The notes under the pieces are model-generated. The model was not told where the DNA came from. It saw nothing but the letters and a program-made list of their open reading frames with translations, and did not search any database. A DNA stretch of 64,000 bases from Ctena decussata (taxonomy: Eukaryota; Mollusca; Bivalvia; Lucinida; Lucinidae), in the NCBI GenBank assembly GCA_963989385.1, contig OZ022502.1:4370501-4434500 (forward strand). The letters run 5' to 3'. Position numbers and translations under genes: made by a program. This document shows positions 1-11,065 of this stretch, one piece after another (the first letter of the stretch is position 1; each line of letters starts with the position of its first letter).

Positions 1-546
1 CAACCGAGTGAGCAGCTTGTTCCCAAAAGGTGGCCACTCAGCAACCCAAACCGAACCAAAAATAATAATAACATACATAAGGTAAAACATCACAGAAACT
101 CTGACACCAAAAACAGGCAACAAAGAACCACAACAGAACTACCGCCTTGGAACGGTCAGTAATGAATTACTGGGGGGCTTAAATCGATTTTACAGGCCCA
201 ACCTCACCCTCAGTTTCTGAAGTGGTACAAAACATTTAGTTGGTTGTTCGGTTCGCATGATAACCCTCTAACTCGTCAATGAATCATCACGGTAAACACA
301 TAAATCAAATTTCAACACCATGAAGAAGCAAAGACGAGGACTCAACAGATACAACGGGCCGTCTGACAGGTGGAGATCCCTGTCCTGCCAAACAACCCCA
401 CTGGAAATCTGAAGCAAAAGAAGGTCACCAGTTGAGCCCCGGTGGACCAAGCAACAGACAAAAAGGCTCCGGTCCCAACCAACTAAAATATATAGCTTTA
501 GGTCGGGGCCATCATAGAGTCTGACGACCGATCCCCCGGTGTGCAA
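1..546 (-). mobile_element. Probable 3' tail of the same retroelement
   Basis: This lies directly downstream of the reverse transcriptase on the same strand. A 92-codon frame at 268-546 (-), with GSVVRLYDGPDL and HRGSTGDLLLLQISSGVVWQ, resembles sequence that I associate with the region after the RT in this repeat family, though only from memory. No motif of known function is visible. The rest, 1-267, is non-coding, with a short AAT-rich stretch near 60-75. The element may run past the left edge of the window. Confidence 0.35.
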
Positions 547-582
547 TTAAAGAGTGCAGGAAAGCTATCAACCGTGATTGGG

Positions 583-1389
583 TTAATCACGAAGCATGCA
601 GACTGTCGCATAACATTTAAATTTATAGCCAATACGTTTGTGACGTATTATTATTTTTCGGAATTGATCAGAAAAATCAGTCCTACCCTTAATCTTTTTG
701 AATTTGTATACTAAGTCACCATAAAATTCTGGTTCCGATAGGCCTTGGTGTAAAAGAAATTTTAAATCGACATCAAATTTTGAAACCAATTCATGGTGTC
801 TGCGATAGAATTTAGAAAAAGCCTTTCTAAGCTTATGATACCGATAGCCCTGTTGAAGAAGTTTAGCAGTTAAACATTTATTACGAGCATTAAAGTCATC
901 TACATGACTACACACTCTAGCAAATCTTATAAGTTGAGAAATATACACTCCATAAGAGGGACGACGTGGAACGTCACCATCCAAAAATGGAAAATAAACT
1001 ATATCAAAGTCAAAGTCATCACGTTTATCATAAATTTTAGAAGATACAAAACCGTTAGAAATAGATAGATGTAAATCCAAAAAGGGGGCCTCGGTATCTG
1101 AAGTATTAGCTTTATTCAATTTAAGTTCAGGTGGGTAAATTTGGTTAACCATGCTTTCAAAATAAGGATTATCAATATTCAGAAGATCGTCTAAATATCT
1201 AGAGGTTGAGTTAAATGCCTCAACGATATCAGCTTGATTATCAACAGAAAGAGAAGTCATGAAATCTCTTTCATAACAAAATAAAAACAAATCGGCTAAA
1301 CCTACAACTCTAAGGATCTTCTCTTGCAGATAATCTAGTTTTGTCTGACCTGGTAATGTAGCCAGGAAGACATGTTTTTCTGACGACAA
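583..1389 (-). pseudogene. Retroelement reverse transcriptase, 3' half
   Basis: A 268-codon open frame. From about residue 31 it reads like a retroelement reverse transcriptase: LADLFLFCYERDFM, then the catalytic SRYLDDLL box (YxDD, motif C of the palm) near residues 63-70. Next come a connecting region with NKANTSDTEAPFLDL and a thumb-like segment with YGVYISQLIRFARVC and GYRYHKLRKAFSKFYRR. The fingers and the N-terminal palm, including the first catalytic aspartate, are absent, and the first 30 residues do not fit the family. It is therefore 5'-truncated or rearranged near position 1300. This RT type is repetitive in molluscs and cnidarians; from memory it is closest to the Penelope-like group, but the assignment is not secure. 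No GIY-YIG endonuclease follows. The last residues also look unlike the family, so a frameshift near the 3' end is likely. An inactive fragment. Confidence 0.8.
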
Positions 1390-2763
1390 CCATTTGAATA
1401 AAATCGTTTATGAGACTAGCCACTCCTAAAAGTTTAGGAGGGCCTAAAATTTAACTGGCGGATGGATGACTTGCGATTTTACGTTTTTCAGCAGTATTTC
1501 AGTCATATCAGATTTTTCTCTCAAGAAAAAGGTATTGCAAAAATTTGGAGAATGTCATGCCACAAGTTGTTTACAATTGTATGTTGAGACCAAGTGATAT
1601 GAACAGTTTTAAGCGGTGTTTGGTATATTACATTTATCCTCCAAGTTCAGTACCGAAAGAAGGAAATAGTCCTGCACAGATAAATCGGCCCTGTGCGTGC
1701 ATTTGCAGATTTTCTGTGAAATCTTATCGATGCAGCAAGACACTTCACTTATATAACCGCGTTGAAAATTCACTTCTAAGAAAATGCATGATTTTGTTAC
1801 TACGCCCTTAACGAATATTTATCGGCGGTCAATTTTAAAACCACGAGGTCAATAGTATTGAAACTGACATGGAGACAATTATATTCTGCTCAAAAGGGAT
1901 TGTGCGCTTGAATTTAAAATCACGTTTAAATTCTTCTAAATATATGCCAGATAATTTTGGTCAAGTAAGATGGTCTTGGTCTCAGTATATCCATAGTAAC
2001 CCTTTACCTGTCACATAAGTTATTCATGGGACCTTAAACATGTGGGAACCCATACCTCAGAAGCCACAAACTTTGACGATTTGACTGATATTTTCACTCT
2101 GCTGCAACAAGGTGTGTGCTGCCGTTCTGGAAGTTACCAAGGTCCATCGACGTCCATGCTCGGACCTAACACAATCAACCGGAAACCGACCAAGACACTT
2201 AAAAAAGAATACAAGATATCAGCCCCAGGTATATGCTTTAGAAATGGAAAGTGACTGCTTGTCTGAGACCCAGAGTTATTGCTGAACATTTATCAACAGA
2301 AAAAGGTTTAGATGGATGAGGTCTACTTTCCAGAAAATCGGATCAACTAGGTAATGGTGTCACTTGTAAAGATGTATTGAAAAAAATCTTAAAATTTTAA
2401 CGTATTTTCAGTGTTTACAAGCTACAAACCAGTGATGTGGGCAAAACCTTGCTCTAGTAAAAATAGATTCCCTTCTGCATACGACAGCCTCAAAACGTGG
2501 GGTTTCCTGACCTGATTTGAAGGAAAGCCTACAAATGCATTCACAGAGCCGAAATACCTGTGCAAGACTCAAAAATCTTACCCGTGACCCATCCATAGAC
2601 CACGAAAACTGCAAACTGACTACTGGAAATTTCAACATATTTTAGCGGAGGTCAGTTTGAAATATTACTTTTCGTGTTAATACTCAATGAAATTTCGCGC
2701 GGTGAAGTGCGGATACCTCCAGGCTTTTGTAGCAAGCCATTATACATGTATAAGAACCTTTCG
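1390..2763. other. No gene recognised
   Basis: AT-rich sequence with frequent stops in all frames. The open frames here (such as 1545-1811 and 2408-2638) have no recognisable motif and no splice-site support. No repeat family from elsewhere in the window was noticed. Confidence 0.5.
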
Positions 2764-2987
2764 ATGCACGCCGTATTTTTCCATATTGCCTCGAGCAAAG
2801 TCAAAAAGTCATTGCTCGAGGTGTTGCCGAAAACTACAGCGAGTAGCATTAAAAACTTAAATAGTCGTTTGCTACGAAAGAGGACAAGGTGCACCGTAAT
2901 TTTGCTATATTATCTCCAACAAAGTCAAAAAGTCATTGCTCGAGGTGATGTCGAAAACTACAACGCGTAGCATTAAACACTTATTAT
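2764..2987. repeat. Tandem dimer, period about 124 bp
   Basis: Two head-to-tail copies of a unit with the core AAAGTCAAAAAGTCATTGCT followed by CGAGGTGTTGCCGAAAACTA in copy one and a near-identical run in copy two. The cores begin near 2799 and 2922. Copy one also holds a small hairpin, CCTCGAGCAA...TTGCTCGAGG. The copies differ at several positions, so the duplication is not very recent. Confidence 0.7.
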
Positions 2988-4152
2988 GATACTGAAGCAG
3001 GACATATGAGTGTTTTCGGGGTTATTTTTACCAGAAGACAAATCAGAAGAAACAGTATTGGTATAACTAATTTAAAAGTGATCAATGTATAGCTTGAGAC
3101 GTTTATAGCTTCGTTTAAGCAAAAGAAATTGTGAAGTTTGAAAGAAGTCAAATGCTGAACCGAGCTATCGCATGCGAAACCAGGAAAAAATGACATGGGG
3201 ACTTACCTTAGCAATTGGCAAACCAAAAGTGCTGAAATAAGCTAAACAGATATTTATATGGATTCATTTGATATTCCAATGACGTAATCAATGCATGATG
3301 TTCAACATATAATGGCTCAAAGCAGTGTTCCTTGATTTCTCTTGCAGTCTGGTTTCAAGCAAATATTAGCCGTCAGACCTGCATTTGTCAACTTTAGAAA
3401 CTCCAGTATTATACTGGGCACAGTTTTACTGCACATATTACAGGTTGAAAATAAAATTATCTGTGAAATTATTTTCTTCTTATTTTTAATGATTACATGC
3501 GGAACCAAAATTTCGAGACCAATTATGCATGCATTTCAAAAGAATTCTTGGTTCTAGCAAAATGTAAAGGCATTACATACCTCACTTTCTGTTTAAAATA
3601 TCCGCGCACCGTTTAATTTGCAGATCATATGTACACAAATGTCAGATTTAGCGGATAAATGTGTTGCTTACCTCATGTATAATCTAGTACGAACAGGTGT
3701 TTCGGAGGAGGGAATAACAGTGACGAAAACAAGACAACGCTTCAGCAAATCCTTCGGCATACAGAGTAACCAATGTGTTAGCAACAAAATAGCATTCTCA
3801 TATTTTAAAGAGCACATCTTCAAAGAAAATAAATCGTCTTCTTACACGAACGATTATCGTTTGTTTACCTTTTTCGGCTCCTCTTCTACGTCACCGGAAA
3901 GTGATCTATGGATTGCTTTGCTTAACCGCCGGCTCCACATGAGACTGATTGCCAGGCGTGTGAGTAGTAACTCTGTAGAACTACATACATGTATACTTAC
4001 AGAAGTCAACCGCAAACCGGTTAAGCCCCCTCCAGCCCACCGCCAACAACAATTAATTTCAGTAATAGCCGCCCCTAGGCGGCACTACTGTTTAGCTTCT
4101 TCTTTGTTGTGTTATGTGCTGTTTATTGCTACATGTATGTATGTTATTGATA
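2988..4152. other. No gene recognised; one unsupported 189-codon frame
   Basis: The longest plus frame runs 3618-4187, but it matches nothing I know and its last residues (SRDTTKPTMW) come from the left end of the family A foldback at 4153. Two minus-strand sequences look like 5' splice sites: AAG/GTAAGTC near 3205 and GAG/GTAAGC near 3670. The second ends a stretch of roughly 55 open minus codons. None of this amounts to a gene model. Confidence 0.4.
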
Positions 4153-4390
4153 TGAGCCGCGACACGACAAAACCAACGATGTGGTAGTGCGCCCAGTACA
4201 GACTCAGATCAGCCTGGGCATCCGTGCAGTTTGACCAGACTCTTCGCTAAGCACTTAAAGGGTAGCTAAGGGTCTAAGCTACCTCCATGCGGACAGCGAA
4301 GACTCTGAACAGACTGGGCGGATGCCCAGGCTGATCTGAGTCTGCGCTGGGCGCACAACCACATTCTTGGTTTTGTCGTGTGGTGGCTCA
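4153..4390. mobile_element. Family A foldback MITE, copy 1
   Basis: A 238-bp near-perfect palindrome with ends TGAGCCGCGACACGAC and its complement. Each arm carries GCGCCCAG, then GACTCAGATCAGCCTGGGC, a 4-base spacer and a near-complement of that block, so each arm folds on itself inside the larger hairpin. Imperfect 8-mers flank it (TTATTGAT and ATATTGTT if the element starts at ATGAGCC), which may be an aged 8-bp target duplication. No coding capacity. Superfamily unknown. Confidence 0.9.
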
Positions 4391-6922
4391 TATATTGTTT
4401 GAGTTGCTAAGGCTAGCTCGATGACCATGGCTGTTCCTATGGCTGCCGCTGATGATGTCTTTGGTGGTGACTAAATTGTGATATGTGTACATGTATTAGT
4501 CTGGCCCATGTTCCTACTTCTGTATGTATTCTCTGCTCTTGAAGGAACTTTTTAAGATTTTAATCCCACATGGTGTCTTGTGTGGGATCTGAGATTGAAT
4601 TGTGTCAGTTCCTGCGAAGTTTCCTAGTTACCTTTGTCTCTGGGATCGAAAACTTACATACAGTCGATGAAAAACCAACACTATCGACATTCACATCATT
4701 CGATACTCACCAATGGGGAAAGGAATAGCAATAAAAAGAGCATACAATGTGATACAAGAAAAGCAAAATGTAAGAGGGTAAGCTATTTCCCAGCCGATGG
4801 CCACCAGGCTATCATAAATAATGTTTAAAAAATTACTTAAGATGGAACGGCTTGGAAATGTCAACATTACACTCCTGGGCAGTGGGGTGGGTTGGGGAGA
4901 GGGTTGGACGGGCCTGAAACGGTTCTACACGCGCGCGTCACACCCAAACGTCTTTTAACCTATACCTTTAGATAACAAAATCACAATATAAAACAGTCGA
5001 CAACTGTACATTATTGTTTTTCATGCTAGTCGCTCCCGTTATGTGGTTGATATGGCAACTAAAAGTTGCTATCGGCTGTCAATGAAAGAAAAGAAAAAAA
5101 AAAAAAAAGAAAAAAACTGAAAAGGGCTCATCATGTCTTTGCCGTGGAAATGTTGTTGCAATTCCTTATGAAGTCTTCCCTCATGCAAATACGGTTGACA
5201 TAATATTATTTCAATTCAGTGTAACTCGTCGTCCATTGACTTCGCTGTGTATCTTTGATCTATATTGTGGCTAATGGTTTCACTCATCCTTTTTGTTATA
5301 TCTCTTCATACTTAGTATAGTGGTGAGCATGCCTGAGACCGCCCTATAACTATGTTTGGTCACTGCTACCTATACTTCATGGTTCAGTGATTTTGCCTGT
5401 AGTCTCAAACACTATTAAATGAGATAACGTACCATTCCCACACAACAACTGACACGCTGTTTGCTGGTTAGTTTGAAGTGTATTTCATGGCATGATACAA
5501 TCACAGATTTGCTTTATAATCTTGCGTCAATGCGTCAGTAAGTTTGGCTCGGAGAAGGATGCTTAGTTGCCTGCAAATACCTGTCCATCACATTATTCTC
5601 ATTCATGTTTTTTTAATTGGGGAGATGGGGTTTGGGGAGTGGGTGGTTTAGCGACACTGAAGAATTTCAATACTGTCTGTGACATTAAATTTGGTAACGG
5701 AACTTTAATATTTTAAATAGGTTCTCGAGGAAGAGATAATGAACCATCATAGTCCTCTTGTTTTGTAGTTCAAACCATTTCATTCCACACATCCTCCACA
5801 CACATGCATATCTATTTCTCAACAAAGCCTGTTTTCGTCCACAGTAGGTGAATATCTAATACAAGGGAAAGCAAAAGTTTTGAATTCAACAGCAATGAAT
5901 GCAGTGTCTCAGTTTGCCATCTTTCGTAATGCCAGGACGGCAGGCAACGAAGAAAATAAAATATATCAGTTGAAAGCGACGGTAGAAATTTATCTTAACA
6001 CGTGTATGTCTTTCTTGTCATGCCATGGAATGCTACTGTTTCCTTTACAAATAGCCATCAAACCAAACTTACTGTTAATAAAAACTGCACACGCATTGAT
6101 CAAAGTGCGCATTTGTGCTATCTGGTCTGAGCATGCGCAGTTTGCAAATACCTTAACAGGTTTTTCAGTGTCTTAACTCAACTATTACCTTAAGCTACTT
6201 GAATACATATTGCCCAAACTGCTAATGCGATACCACGGTTATCTGAAAATAATATCACGATGTCTGGTGCCTAATAGGAAATACGAAATGGGATTTTAGT
6301 CTGGGTCTTGTCAGCAGTAAGAATCTGGTATAGGTCCTATGCGACAACTGCATAGTCTGGAAATGCAGCAGTAATCATTAGATTTGATTTTCCTCTGCAT
6401 TGTTGCTCAGATCTACCAGTCCCAATGTATGGAGTGGCGGTAACTCAGCACAGCAAATCGAGATAGAAATGGAAACTGAGAAACACACATGAGTCGAGAC
6501 TGATCTGAGCCGGAAAATATACCAGCTGACTTAAGTTTCGTCACGATGTTATTGAATCAGTTCTGCCACAAACCTGTTATCCTTTGCAGTAATCCCTCTG
6601 GGTCAGTACCTTCTCTGAAAATTTGTTGTAAGTCAGGATGGACACAAGCCGGTAGCAATATGTATCCTTACCACCATATGCTTAATGACATTTGTTTCGT
6701 AGCGAGTCATATAATTTGGCTTTTATTTTATTTTCCGTAGCAGCTGCGCCCATTAGCGATATGTCCGCCACAAATCAGTACTAGGATTTTTTTTCTTAGC
6801 CTTTAAACAGATTTTCAAGGCTTATGGCCGAAGCAGTGTATTGTTTAGCATCAGACAAATGTCATTTAAGTGACATCATGTGAAAGTCTCTCTTACGTCA
6901 TATACGAACTGCGCATGCACAT
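4391..6922. other. Mostly unrecognised; contains one dispersed repeat
   Basis: About 4425-4640 is similar to 40235-40360: both contain GTGTCnnGnGTGGGATCTG, then GATTGAAT, GTCAGTTCCTGCGA and TTTCCTAG in the same order. An A-rich run lies at about 5090-5117. The remainder holds no recognisable exon or element. The 98-codon frame at 5880-6176 has no known motif. Confidence 0.45.
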
Positions 6923-6959
6923 GACAGACTGCGCGCATTTGGAATGCGCGCAGTCTGTC
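6923..6959. repeat. Perfect 17-bp-arm hairpin, CG-rich
   Basis: The arms GACAGACTGCGCGCATT and AATGCGCGCAGTCTGTC are separated by three bases. Nearby words such as TGCGCATGCAC (about 6910) and TTGCGCATGTGCGC (about 7018) resemble the NRF-1-type palindrome GCGCATGCGC. No element ends are evident. Confidence 0.6.
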
Positions 6960-7647
6960 TAAGGCATGCACAGGTCATCTAGAGAATAATTTGACATTGT
7001 TGTTATTTTTTAGCAGATTGCGCATGTGCGCTGACCTTGCTGGGCATGTCACGCATATGGAAATGTCTTAAGACAGGTTATGCCAAGATACAGCTCAAAT
7101 GTCATTTTCTGATCATCCTAGCTTTGCCACAAAACTGTAATCTATTTACCATAGTAATTTGTTTGTCTCGTTTAGTATTGTTTGCCATCGATTTTTAATA
7201 TTACATTTGAAGCTAAGATAGTCCAGTTTAGTACGGAGAATTACCGTGAGACTCCTAAATGTTGGGACACCTTAATAAATTACCGTAATTATCCTAAACA
7301 TTGTACAAATTTATTTTAAAATTCACTTTTTGGCAACTTTGCATAAAAATGTTAGCACAACGGAAAGCAGTGCAGAGTATGATCAGATGCAGTCTGGCCT
7401 GAGTCTACACGGCTTGCACAGTTACTGCTCTCCTAATTCAAATCATGCCGGTAGTCCAGTTTGGTACGGGGAATTAAGTTGCTGATCTAATATAGTTCTT
7501 TCATCTGCCAGTCTTAAAACAGTGTATGAACAATGAGGCCAGCCATATGGCTTCTTCTGGTATGCCTCGAGGAAACTATCTGCTAGACCTTGTTAATACA
7601 TAAGGTCTGGGCTGGAATCTCTGTGGAAAAAAATCAGTAGGTGTCAG
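6960..7647. other. No gene; small dispersed repeats
   Basis: The stretch near 7156-7215 is similar to 9107-9175; both run ATTTGTTTGTCTC, then TTTTTAATATT. CCAGTTTaGTACGGaGAATT near 7222 recurs as CCAGTTTgGTACGGgGAATT near 7455. These look like remnants of an unidentified repeat. Confidence 0.4.
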
Positions 7648-7980
7648 CACAGGGTATAAACCAGTCCGCCAATTTTCGCTTCCTGCAGAGACTGTACGCC
7701 ATATTTGGCTTCCGCCGAGACTGTCTGCGAACTCTTGCTTCCTGCCGAGACTTCTGTACATGATAAATGGCTTCCTGCAGAGACTGTCCGCGTGACTCTG
7801 CTTCCTGCCGAGGCTCTCGGCAGGAAGCAGAATCATGCGGACAGTCTCTGCAGGAAGCCGTTTATCATGTACAGAAGTCTCGACAGGAAGCAAGAAATCG
7901 CGGACAGTCTCGCCGGAAGCCAAATCTGATGTACAGTCTCTGCAGGAAGCGAAAATTAGCGTCATCGATTATACCCTGTG
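7648..7980. mobile_element. Family B foldback MITE, copy 1
   Basis: A 333-bp palindrome bounded by CACAGGGTATAA and its complement, flanked on both sides by GTCAG (7643-7647 and 7981-7985), a 5-bp target duplication. Each arm is made of about five units 29-33 bp long that start CTTCCTGCnGAGACT, so the hairpin is also a repeat array. Several open frames on both strands cross it, full of SCRD, PAETV and RKQ repeats. They follow from the repeat structure and are not genes. Confidence 0.9.
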
Positions 7981-8630
7981 GTCAGTGTCATTTAAACTAA
8001 GGGTACTCCTACATGTACTAATGGACTCTGGACTTGGTCATGCTTTTCAGCTGTGAAGATAAAAGGGTACACTTTCAGGGGAAGCAACTAGGACACTTTC
8101 AATTTTCCATACCTTCTCAGTTGGTGTCAGCTCTTGAGGAAAAGAATTTGATCTTCATTTCCTTACTGATTGTACATGCACCTTGTTGTGACGTAAAATA
8201 ATGTGGTCCCATTTCCTGTCTGCCGACAAGTACACTTATTCCGATATCCTAAGCCCCTTGACTTTCCTTCGTGGAGTTTTCTGTCTTTGGACAAATCCAT
8301 TCCTATTTGTTTAATTTATTTATCAAGAATAAAAAAAAAACTGAATTGCATTAATTTGCGGAGAAATGCTGACCATTTGCGATGGCGAGACTGTTTCATC
8401 GATGAGAAAGTAGGGTTAAAGGCAAATACGTATGCTTTCAGGATTAGAAAATCTGCCAGTTTTTTTTGTACCAACCTTAAGAATGGAGTGAATTCTCAGG
8501 GAAGAAGAATTTGTTGTTCTCGGGTCTTCTTTTTGGAAAGTTCTGTAATCTAGGAAACCAACAGAAAGTCGCAAACTTCATTTTATTTGTAAAAATGGCG
8601 AAATCCACAAAAGGTGTACATGTACCAATC
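7981..8630. other. No gene recognised
   Basis: AT-rich sequence with short homopolymer runs. The 116-codon frame at 8203-8553 has no recognisable domain and no splice context. Confidence 0.4.
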
Positions 8631-8971
8631 ACATTTAAATCTTTCAGTACCAAAAAGCAGACGACAAAATTTACGTCTGCAAAAATAAAAAAAAATCCTT
8701 GTCCAAGACATTTCATATTTAAAATTCAAAGACTAGAGGGCAAACTGTGTAGATCCACATTTAACTCTTTCAGTACCAAAAAGCAGACGACAAAATTTAC
8801 GTCTGCAAAAATTAAAAAAAATCCTTGTCCAAGACATTTCATATTTAAAATTCAAAGACTAGAGGGCAAACTGTGTAGATCCACATGAGGCGGCTCATTA
8901 TGAGCCGCCTCATCAGGATCTACGCTGTTTGCAAATTTTGCTAATTTCGTCCCTGGGGCTTATAGAGTTAA
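8631..8971. mobile_element. Family D foldback MITE, copy 1, with 126-bp tandem duplication in one arm
   Basis: The element centres on GAGGCGGCTCAT-TATGAGCCGCCTC (8887-8911). The outer ends read TTAACTCTTTCAGTACC on the left and a TATAGAGTTA-type complement on the right. Its left arm occurs twice in tandem: 8631-8756 and 8757-8882 are almost identical (period 126), each with AAAAAGCAGACGACAAAATT and GACTAGAGGGCAAACTGTGT. Few differences separate the two units, so the duplication is recent relative to the element. Confidence 0.85.
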
Positions 8972-9866
8972 GAAAGAGTGTCTAAAAGGCTTTTGCCCTA
9001 TGAAAATAAACTTTTGCACTCTGAGAAAACAGTTCATTGATACAGTGTACATTGAGTGGGCGGCATTAGTATGATTTCTGAAAACAACAATAATCTGTTT
9101 TAGGAGAGCAATTTGTTTGTCTCATTCAGTGCTATTCTCGATTGATTTTTAATATTGCATTTTAGGCAAAGATTGTTCGTCTCAATATTAGTTTTGTGGG
9201 TTTAATGGAATCCCATCTTCTTATGGACGTGTCACGCGAACAATAAACAGCCTCTGTTAATAGCATATCGACTGTCGGGAAAATGGGCCAGACGACACAT
9301 GTGACCAGACGACATCCGGTTATCCAATGTCGCTGCACTCTCTGATCAATACATTTTTCATCTATATACATTATCTTTGGCAATTTACATGTACCTGCGA
9401 CCAGTGAAGATTTATATCAACTTGCGCAGGCCCATCTGAGTCTTTGCTGGTCGCACGAGTCCAAAGGTTCGTAAACCGTTACTCGTCACGATATTTATAA
9501 TCTTAGCCTGGTATTATGGCCAAAGCTGACCACCGACTGGGAATGTCATCTGCATGTGAAAGGCGCGAAAGTTGCGTCTGCGTTTGACAGGTAGCTTGTA
9601 CATTGATTCGATGTCAGAAACGTCGGTTGTGCTAAATAATAAACATGATTTTTGCCGTGTATGCAATTCTTTTGTTACCAATATGTCGAATGACACAATA
9701 ATGTTGTTGGCATTGCCATGGGGAGAAAGACTCGGAAATAATATCAGAGACACGATATGTCAGTTCCATACTGTGATTGTCGTCAGCAGCAGACGTCAGT
9801 TCCTGAGGTCTGCAAGTGTTTAGGATCTTTATGACACTGGCTGTACTTATATCTGGAAATAATTAA
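8972..9866. other. No gene; repeat scraps
   Basis: It includes the second member of the 7156-7215 repeat (about 9107-9175) and a possible family A scrap near 9430-9457 (CCATCTGAGTCTTTGCTGG). Overlapping open frames on both strands at 9514-9823 have no recognisable motif. Confidence 0.4.
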
Positions 9867-10104
9867 TGAGCCGCGACACGACAAAACCAACAATGTGGTT
9901 GTGCGCCCAGTGCAGACTCAGATCTGCCTGGGCATTTGCTAAGTCTGATCAGACTCTTTGCTAAGCGCTTAAAGGGTAGCCAAGGGACTAAGCTACCTTC
10001 ATGCGGACAGCGAAGACTCTGATCAGACTTGGCGGATGCCCAGGCTTATCTGAGTCTTCGCTGGACGCACGACCACATTGTTGGTTTTCTCGTATCGCGG
10101 CTCA
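9867..10104. mobile_element. Family A foldback MITE, copy 2
   Basis: A 238-bp palindrome with intact TGAGCCGCGACACGAC at the left and a slightly changed complement at the right. The inner GACTCAGATC...CTGGGC blocks are partly degraded in the left arm (GATCTGCCTGGGC). No target duplication was identified. Confidence 0.9.
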
Positions 10105-10445
10105 TTGAACTGTCACAGACAGCAGGATACGTGCTGTAAATGTGAACAGCAGAACCTTTCTTATCGTACATACTGTTTTAGAACTTTGCAGATGCAATAA
10201 AAAAAATACCAGCTAGCTTAATTGAATTCACAGATAGGTTGATTCAAGCAATTAAAAAAAAAAGAAAAAATAAATAAAGAAAGAAAAAAAAAGAAAAACG
10301 CGAAAAAAATCATAGTTTTAGGGGTTTAACCCACATTACATATGCATGCTTAACGTTTCAAGGTTTCAAAGGTTATTTTAACATCAAGAAAGATCCAAAG
10401 GAACATAATACAATGAAAGCATGCGACTGAAATAATGGAAAATTT

Positions 10446-10450
<5 letters not shown>

Positions 10451-10485
<35 letters not shown>
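10451..10485. repeat. (AG)n microsatellite
   Basis: Seventeen uninterrupted AG units, following a degenerate GAGAA start. They give the reading RERERERE in one frame. Confidence 0.95.
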
Positions 10486-10488
<3 letters not shown>

Positions 10489-10745
10489 TCCGACTGTCAA
10501 GCCCATATGTTGTTGGCATCTTATAATCACCACAACTATCCAGATACCGGAAAGCGGCAAGCGACTATTGTTACACTGCTAGTATTCTGGATTTCTTACC
10601 AAAGTTTTGCCAAACGGGTAGCTTTATTCAGCACATCTGCGTTTAGTTGTTGAAGAAAATCGCAGACACTCCATGCAAGCGGCTTGCATTCTCACAACGG
10701 CCGGACGGAAACCACAGTGGTAAATGTCTAGAACACGCCTTGGCC

Positions 10746-10748
<3 letters not shown>

Positions 10749-10778
<30 letters not shown>
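10749..10778. repeat. (GT)n microsatellite
   Basis: Fifteen uninterrupted GT units, followed by a purine-rich GGGAGGTGGAAAGGAGGGAGG-like stretch. They give a false run of VCVCVC in an open frame. Confidence 0.95.
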
Positions 10779-10779
<1 letters not shown>

Positions 10780-10984
10780 GGGAGGTGGAAAGGAGGGAGG
10801 GGGAAGGGAATACTCAGGTCGGGGGATGTTACTGGCTTACTCTCTGTGCGGGGCAGCCTACTAATTTGGATAATAGCAGAATAAGGGCCTACTGTGTTTG
10901 CAGTCAGTACGAGTAGGTATGGTTTGGCTAACTTTTTTTCTCTCGCGTATCATACCTCGTTTCCTTCTCCTCCCTTTCTCTCGC

Positions 10985-11053
10985 AGACGGCTCGATATAG
11001 ACTGAAACACTGCCTCTAAGGGCCGCCAAACTCAAAGCAATCAACCAACCAAC
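10985..11053 (+). mobile_element. SINE-type 3' tail fragment
   Basis: ACGGCTCGATATAGACTGAA, then AGGGCCGCCAAACTCAAAGC and an ATCAACCAACCAACC tail, is the same tail type as at 49083-49146. A related stretch in inverse orientation lies at about 11700-11735 (AGTCTATATCGAGCCGT). The tRNA-like head is missing, so this is 5'-truncated. No target duplication was seen. Confidence 0.5.
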
Positions 11054-11065
11054 CTACATGTACCC

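Noticed and set aside
3618..4187. 189-codon plus frame, the longest after the RT
   Set aside because: Its C-terminus lies in a MITE, the start is not an ATG in context, and no domain or relative is recognisable. In AT-rich DNA such a frame can occur by chance.
7660..7976. CRISPR-like array of 30-bp repeats
   Set aside because: Repeat orientation reverses at the centre, no unique spacers exist, and the setting is an animal genome with a target duplication at the ends.
7576..8056. Four overlapping frames of 73-129 codons rich in SCRD, PAETV and RKQ repeats, with similar ones at 14247-14504 and 39753-40153
   Set aside because: They are family B foldbacks read in several frames on both strands. 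The repetition follows the DNA units, and no starts or splice sites are conserved.
8511..8888. 125-codon plus frame with an internally repeated KIQRLEGKLCRST
   Set aside because: The repetition is the 126-bp duplication (a multiple of three, hence the frame stays open) of a family D MITE arm.
10435..10916. Two plus frames with RERERE and VCVCVC
   Set aside because: They are the (AG)n and (GT)n microsatellites in translation.
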